The translations under genes and the position numbers were made by a program. From the NCBI GenBank assembly GCA_900765575.1, contig CAAFRW010000092.1:1-9033 (forward strand): DNA of 9,033 nt. The letters are read 5' to 3'. Under the pieces are notes generated by a model. The model worked only from the letters and a program-made list of their open reading frames with translations. It searched no databases and was not told the origin of the DNA. Numbering within the stretch: position 1 is the first letter of the stretch; each line of letters opens with the position of its first letter. This document shows positions 7,012 through 9,033 of this stretch, in pieces. The DNA comes from Bacteroidaceae bacterium (GTDB lineage: Bacteria > Bacteroidota > Bacteroidia > Bacteroidales > Bacteroidaceae).

Positions 7012-7441
7012 TCTTATTAAGAGGCATAATACAACTTCGTCTGAGTATGATTCTTTCCCTGTCAATATATTAGAAGAAAAAGGACATATAGAACGCGAAG
7101 AATTCTTTTTTGAAAGTCAAAAGATAACACTTTGTTCAAATGGAGTTTCTAAAAGTATGAATGCCAAGAATTTCATTAAAGCCTCAATCAATTATAATCA
7201 TTCTATGAATGTTAGATTTTCATTTAACCCTCTAGGGACTCAAATAGCAAATGTTGATTTTCCAGAAGTCTCATACAATAAAAATCGCATTTTATGGAGC
7301 TATAACTTAATGGGTGGCGGTTTAGGAGTAAATTCAGATGTACCATCATTTATGTCTTTATATTATAAACAAGGAGAATTAGCAAAAATCGGATTCTCGT
7401 TTAAATGCACATATCCGGAATTTGTAATCGAATTTGAATAG
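6998..7441 (+). CDS. Hypothetical protein, 147 aa
   Basis: I do not recognise this protein. It begins MNIFDLIKRHN, shows no signal peptide or membrane segment, and looks like a small soluble alpha+beta protein. Visible segments include KITLCSNGVSKSMNAKNF, FSFNPLGTQIANVDFPE, a glycine stretch MGGGLGVNSD, and an aromatic C-terminus KIGFSFKCTYPEFVIEFE. Size and style would suit an immunity-type or accessory protein, but no motif supports this. It starts 83 bases after the T-run of the candidate small RNA and has no TAnnTTTG box directly upstream. By eye it is clearly more AT-rich than the left-hand genes, and its codons favour A/T endings, which suggests acquired DNA. Confidence 0.6.
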   Translation: MNIFDLIKRHNTTSSEYDSFPVNILEEKGHIEREEFFFESQKITLCSNGVSKSMNAKNFIKASINYNHSMNVRFSFNPLGTQIANVDFPEVSYNKNRILWSYNLMGGGLGVNSDVPSFMSLYYKQGELAKIGFSFKCTYPEFVIEFE

Positions 7442-7527
7442 AAAATCTTCTTTAAAGAAACTAACTCCTAAAGTTTTATAGGATTTGTCGTTATACAACT
7501 TTTTATCATATATAAAAATACCAATTT

Positions 7528-8040
7528 ATGGACAAGATTATAGAAAAATTCAGAGTCGAATCAATGGGCATTCTTCAAACTAATTATTATGGAAAATTTT
7601 TATATACCGTACACTACAAATTAGTAAACATGAGAACTAAATGTAAGATTGATTATTATAATCATATCGGAGATTTAAAAAAGGTTTTAAAAAAAGATGA
7701 ATACTTCAAACAAATAGAAAAAGAAAAGGAAATAGAAGGTTTTATAGAACAGCGTGAAATTGGCTATTTGTATGGAAAAGTAGATAAAGGGAAATACTTA
7801 TGTAATGAAAATGGAATCCCTACAATCTATTCAAGTGCTTCTTTTTTTGTTGCACATTATTATGACCCAGATTTTCATGAATATGTTCAATATGGGCCTT
7901 CATTTGAAAATCAATTAGAATATATGCTCAATTCTGGACGATTTGCAAAAATAGTTTTCAACAATGGTATATGGGAACTCCCACCAGAACCTAATATTAA
8001 ATATTTCAATACAAAAGTTATTGCAAGAGTTATTCATTAA
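7528..8040 (+). CDS. Hypothetical protein, 170 aa
   Basis: This is an unrecognised soluble protein without a signal peptide or membrane segments. Residues ~45-75 are rich in Lys/Glu and probably helical (DLKKVLKKDEYFKQIEKEK). The second half is rich in aromatics, with segments FFVAHYYDPDFHEYVQYG and FAKIVFNNGIWELPPEPN. It lies 86 bases after the 147-aa ORF on the same strand, and the gap holds a small TCCTA/TAGGA inverted repeat (7466-7483). The composition is strongly AT-rich like its neighbours. It could belong to the same accessory gene group. No function is proposed. Confidence 0.6.
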   Translation: MDKIIEKFRVESMGILQTNYYGKFLYTVHYKLVNMRTKCKIDYYNHIGDLKKVLKKDEYFKQIEKEKEIEGFIEQREIGYLYGKVDKGKYLCNENGIPTIYSSASFFVAHYYDPDFHEYVQYGPSFENQLEYMLNSGRFAKIVFNNGIWELPPEPNIKYFNTKVIARVIH

Positions 8041-8082
8041 AAGGATTTTACACATTTTTTAATTATAAAAACAGTCATAATT

Positions 8083-9033
8083 ATGTTTGCGGCATTAATA
8101 ATCAAAGTCTTACACAGACAAAAGTATCGTTTATATGGCAATAGAATATTAATAATATCTATTCTTCTATTTATCTTTTTAAAGCCTATGAATATGTTTT
8201 CAAGTATTGTAACTAAAAACGGAAAACTGATTGAACAAAGTTATCTACAATTCATTGACGATAAAGACAAGATTCAATACATTGCACCTTCTCCCAAACC
8301 TACATTTGAAAGGATGTTGGCTGGTGTCAAAATAGCATTATTATACTTTGATGGACACAACGCCATATTAAATGGCTATAAGAATTATTTAAATGAAATG
8401 GGATTCGAAGTTGTAGTAGCAAATAGCCAGAATATTGAACTCATCACAAAAAAGTACGCACAACGTAAAGATGTAATATTAGTAACTAAAATGCAATCAA
8501 ACTCACAAAATGTATATACATTTCTTTTTGCATACCCTCCTCTCTCCTATGAATGGGAGTTTTCATCTCGTATATCCGATAATGAAATGTTAAATTATAT
8601 ACAGAATGGAATCTCGATGAGTAATATTGCATACGAAATATTCCGGAGAGCATATGGCTATAGAAAGCCCCAATACAATAAAGCATACGAACTTAGTTTA
8701 CCTAAATGGAAAACAGGTTGGACTAAAGAATCTATCATTTCAAACTGGCAGCAAAATAGTATAAAATCAGTTGAGGGAATATATGAAAATACTACGAGAG
8801 ATAATCATGGAAAATATATTATTGCAGTCAAATACATGCAAGGAACTTTCAAATTAATATATTTATCTGGTGCAGAAAATACAATGGATTGGACAGAAGG
8901 AGAGCTAAAGGCCACATTATATCCAACATCCACCCCCAATTTATATAAAGCCAAATGGATAAAAACCAATAAAATAGAAAATGATAATTTTTATATTTCA
9001 TTCGAACAAGGAACAATGAATGTATTGTCAGAA
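8083..9033 (+). CDS. Membrane-anchored or exported hypothetical protein, partial at right edge
   Basis: The ATG at 8083 opens at least 317 codons with no stop before the window end. A hydrophobic segment near residues 24-40 (RILIISILLFIFL) would be a membrane anchor or signal. The next part is predicted soluble and reads FERMLAGVKIALLYFDGHNAI, then GFEVVVANSQ. The last ~90 residues (SVEGIYENT, FKLIYLSGAENTMDW, EGELKATLYPTSTPNLYKAKW, YISFEQGTMNV) look like a beta-rich module that I remember as recurring in Bacteroides exported proteins, sometimes next to trypsin-like peptidase domains. That link is recall only. The start follows the previous gene by 42 bases and is in the same frame. Confidence 0.65.
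   Translation, partial: MFAALIIKVLHRQKYRLYGNRILIISILLFIFLKPMNMFSSIVTKNGKLIEQSYLQFIDDKDKIQYIAPSPKPTFERMLAGVKIALLYFDGHNAILNGYKNYLNEMGFEVVVANSQNIELITKKYAQRKDVILVTKMQSNSQNVYTFLFAYPPLSYEWEFSSRISDNEMLNYIQNGISMSNIAYEIFRRAYGYRKPQYNKAYELSLPKWKTGWTKESIISNWQQNSIKSVEGIYENTTRDNHGKYIIAVKYMQGTFKLIYLSGAENTMDWTEGELKATLYPTSTPNLYKAKWIKTNKIENDNFYISFEQGTMNVLSE

Overview
The window looks like a chromosomal segment of a gut Bacteroidales bacterium, most likely Bacteroides or a close relative. The sequence carries several copies of the Bacteroidetes -7 promoter box TAnnTTTG (TAACTTTG at 4426, 4662 and 6593). The leaders are A/T-rich and lack strong Shine-Dalgarno sites, and the lipoproteins and gene families are of types common in Bacteroides. 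The assignment is by eye; no database was searched.

Left part (1-4161, minus strand): a two-gene unit made of an O-antigen ligase/polymerase-like membrane protein with a C-terminal TPR tail, followed after 13 bases by a large lipoprotein. The lipoprotein has a transglutaminase-like core with its Cys-His-Asp triad and an F5/8 type C (discoidin-like) C-terminus. Both products would act at the cell envelope. Beyond them lies a broken lipoprotein gene whose signal-peptide half and Cys-rich half are in different frames; it runs off the left edge.

Middle (4162-6482): a divergent intergenic region holds a 24-bp perfect inverted repeat with a -7 box in each arm. It is followed by the promoter and coding region of a shortened 1-deoxyxylulose-5-phosphate synthase-like enzyme. 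That enzyme keeps all visible thiamine-diphosphate features, but has replaced three residues that bind the phosphorylated substrate in E. coli DXS.

Right part (6483-9033, plus strand): a promoter box is followed by about 310 bases that fold by hand into four successive hairpins, the last ending in a T-run. This is a strong candidate for an independent small RNA that I cannot name with certainty. After it come three AT-rich ORFs of unrecognised function (147 aa, 170 aa, and one of at least 317 aa cut by the window edge). By eye their composition is clearly lower in GC than the left genes, which suggests horizontally acquired or fast-evolving accessory DNA.

The most interesting items are the unassigned structured RNA (6600-6915), the DXS paralog with a rewritten acceptor site, and the long inverted repeat overlapping promoter boxes upstream of it.
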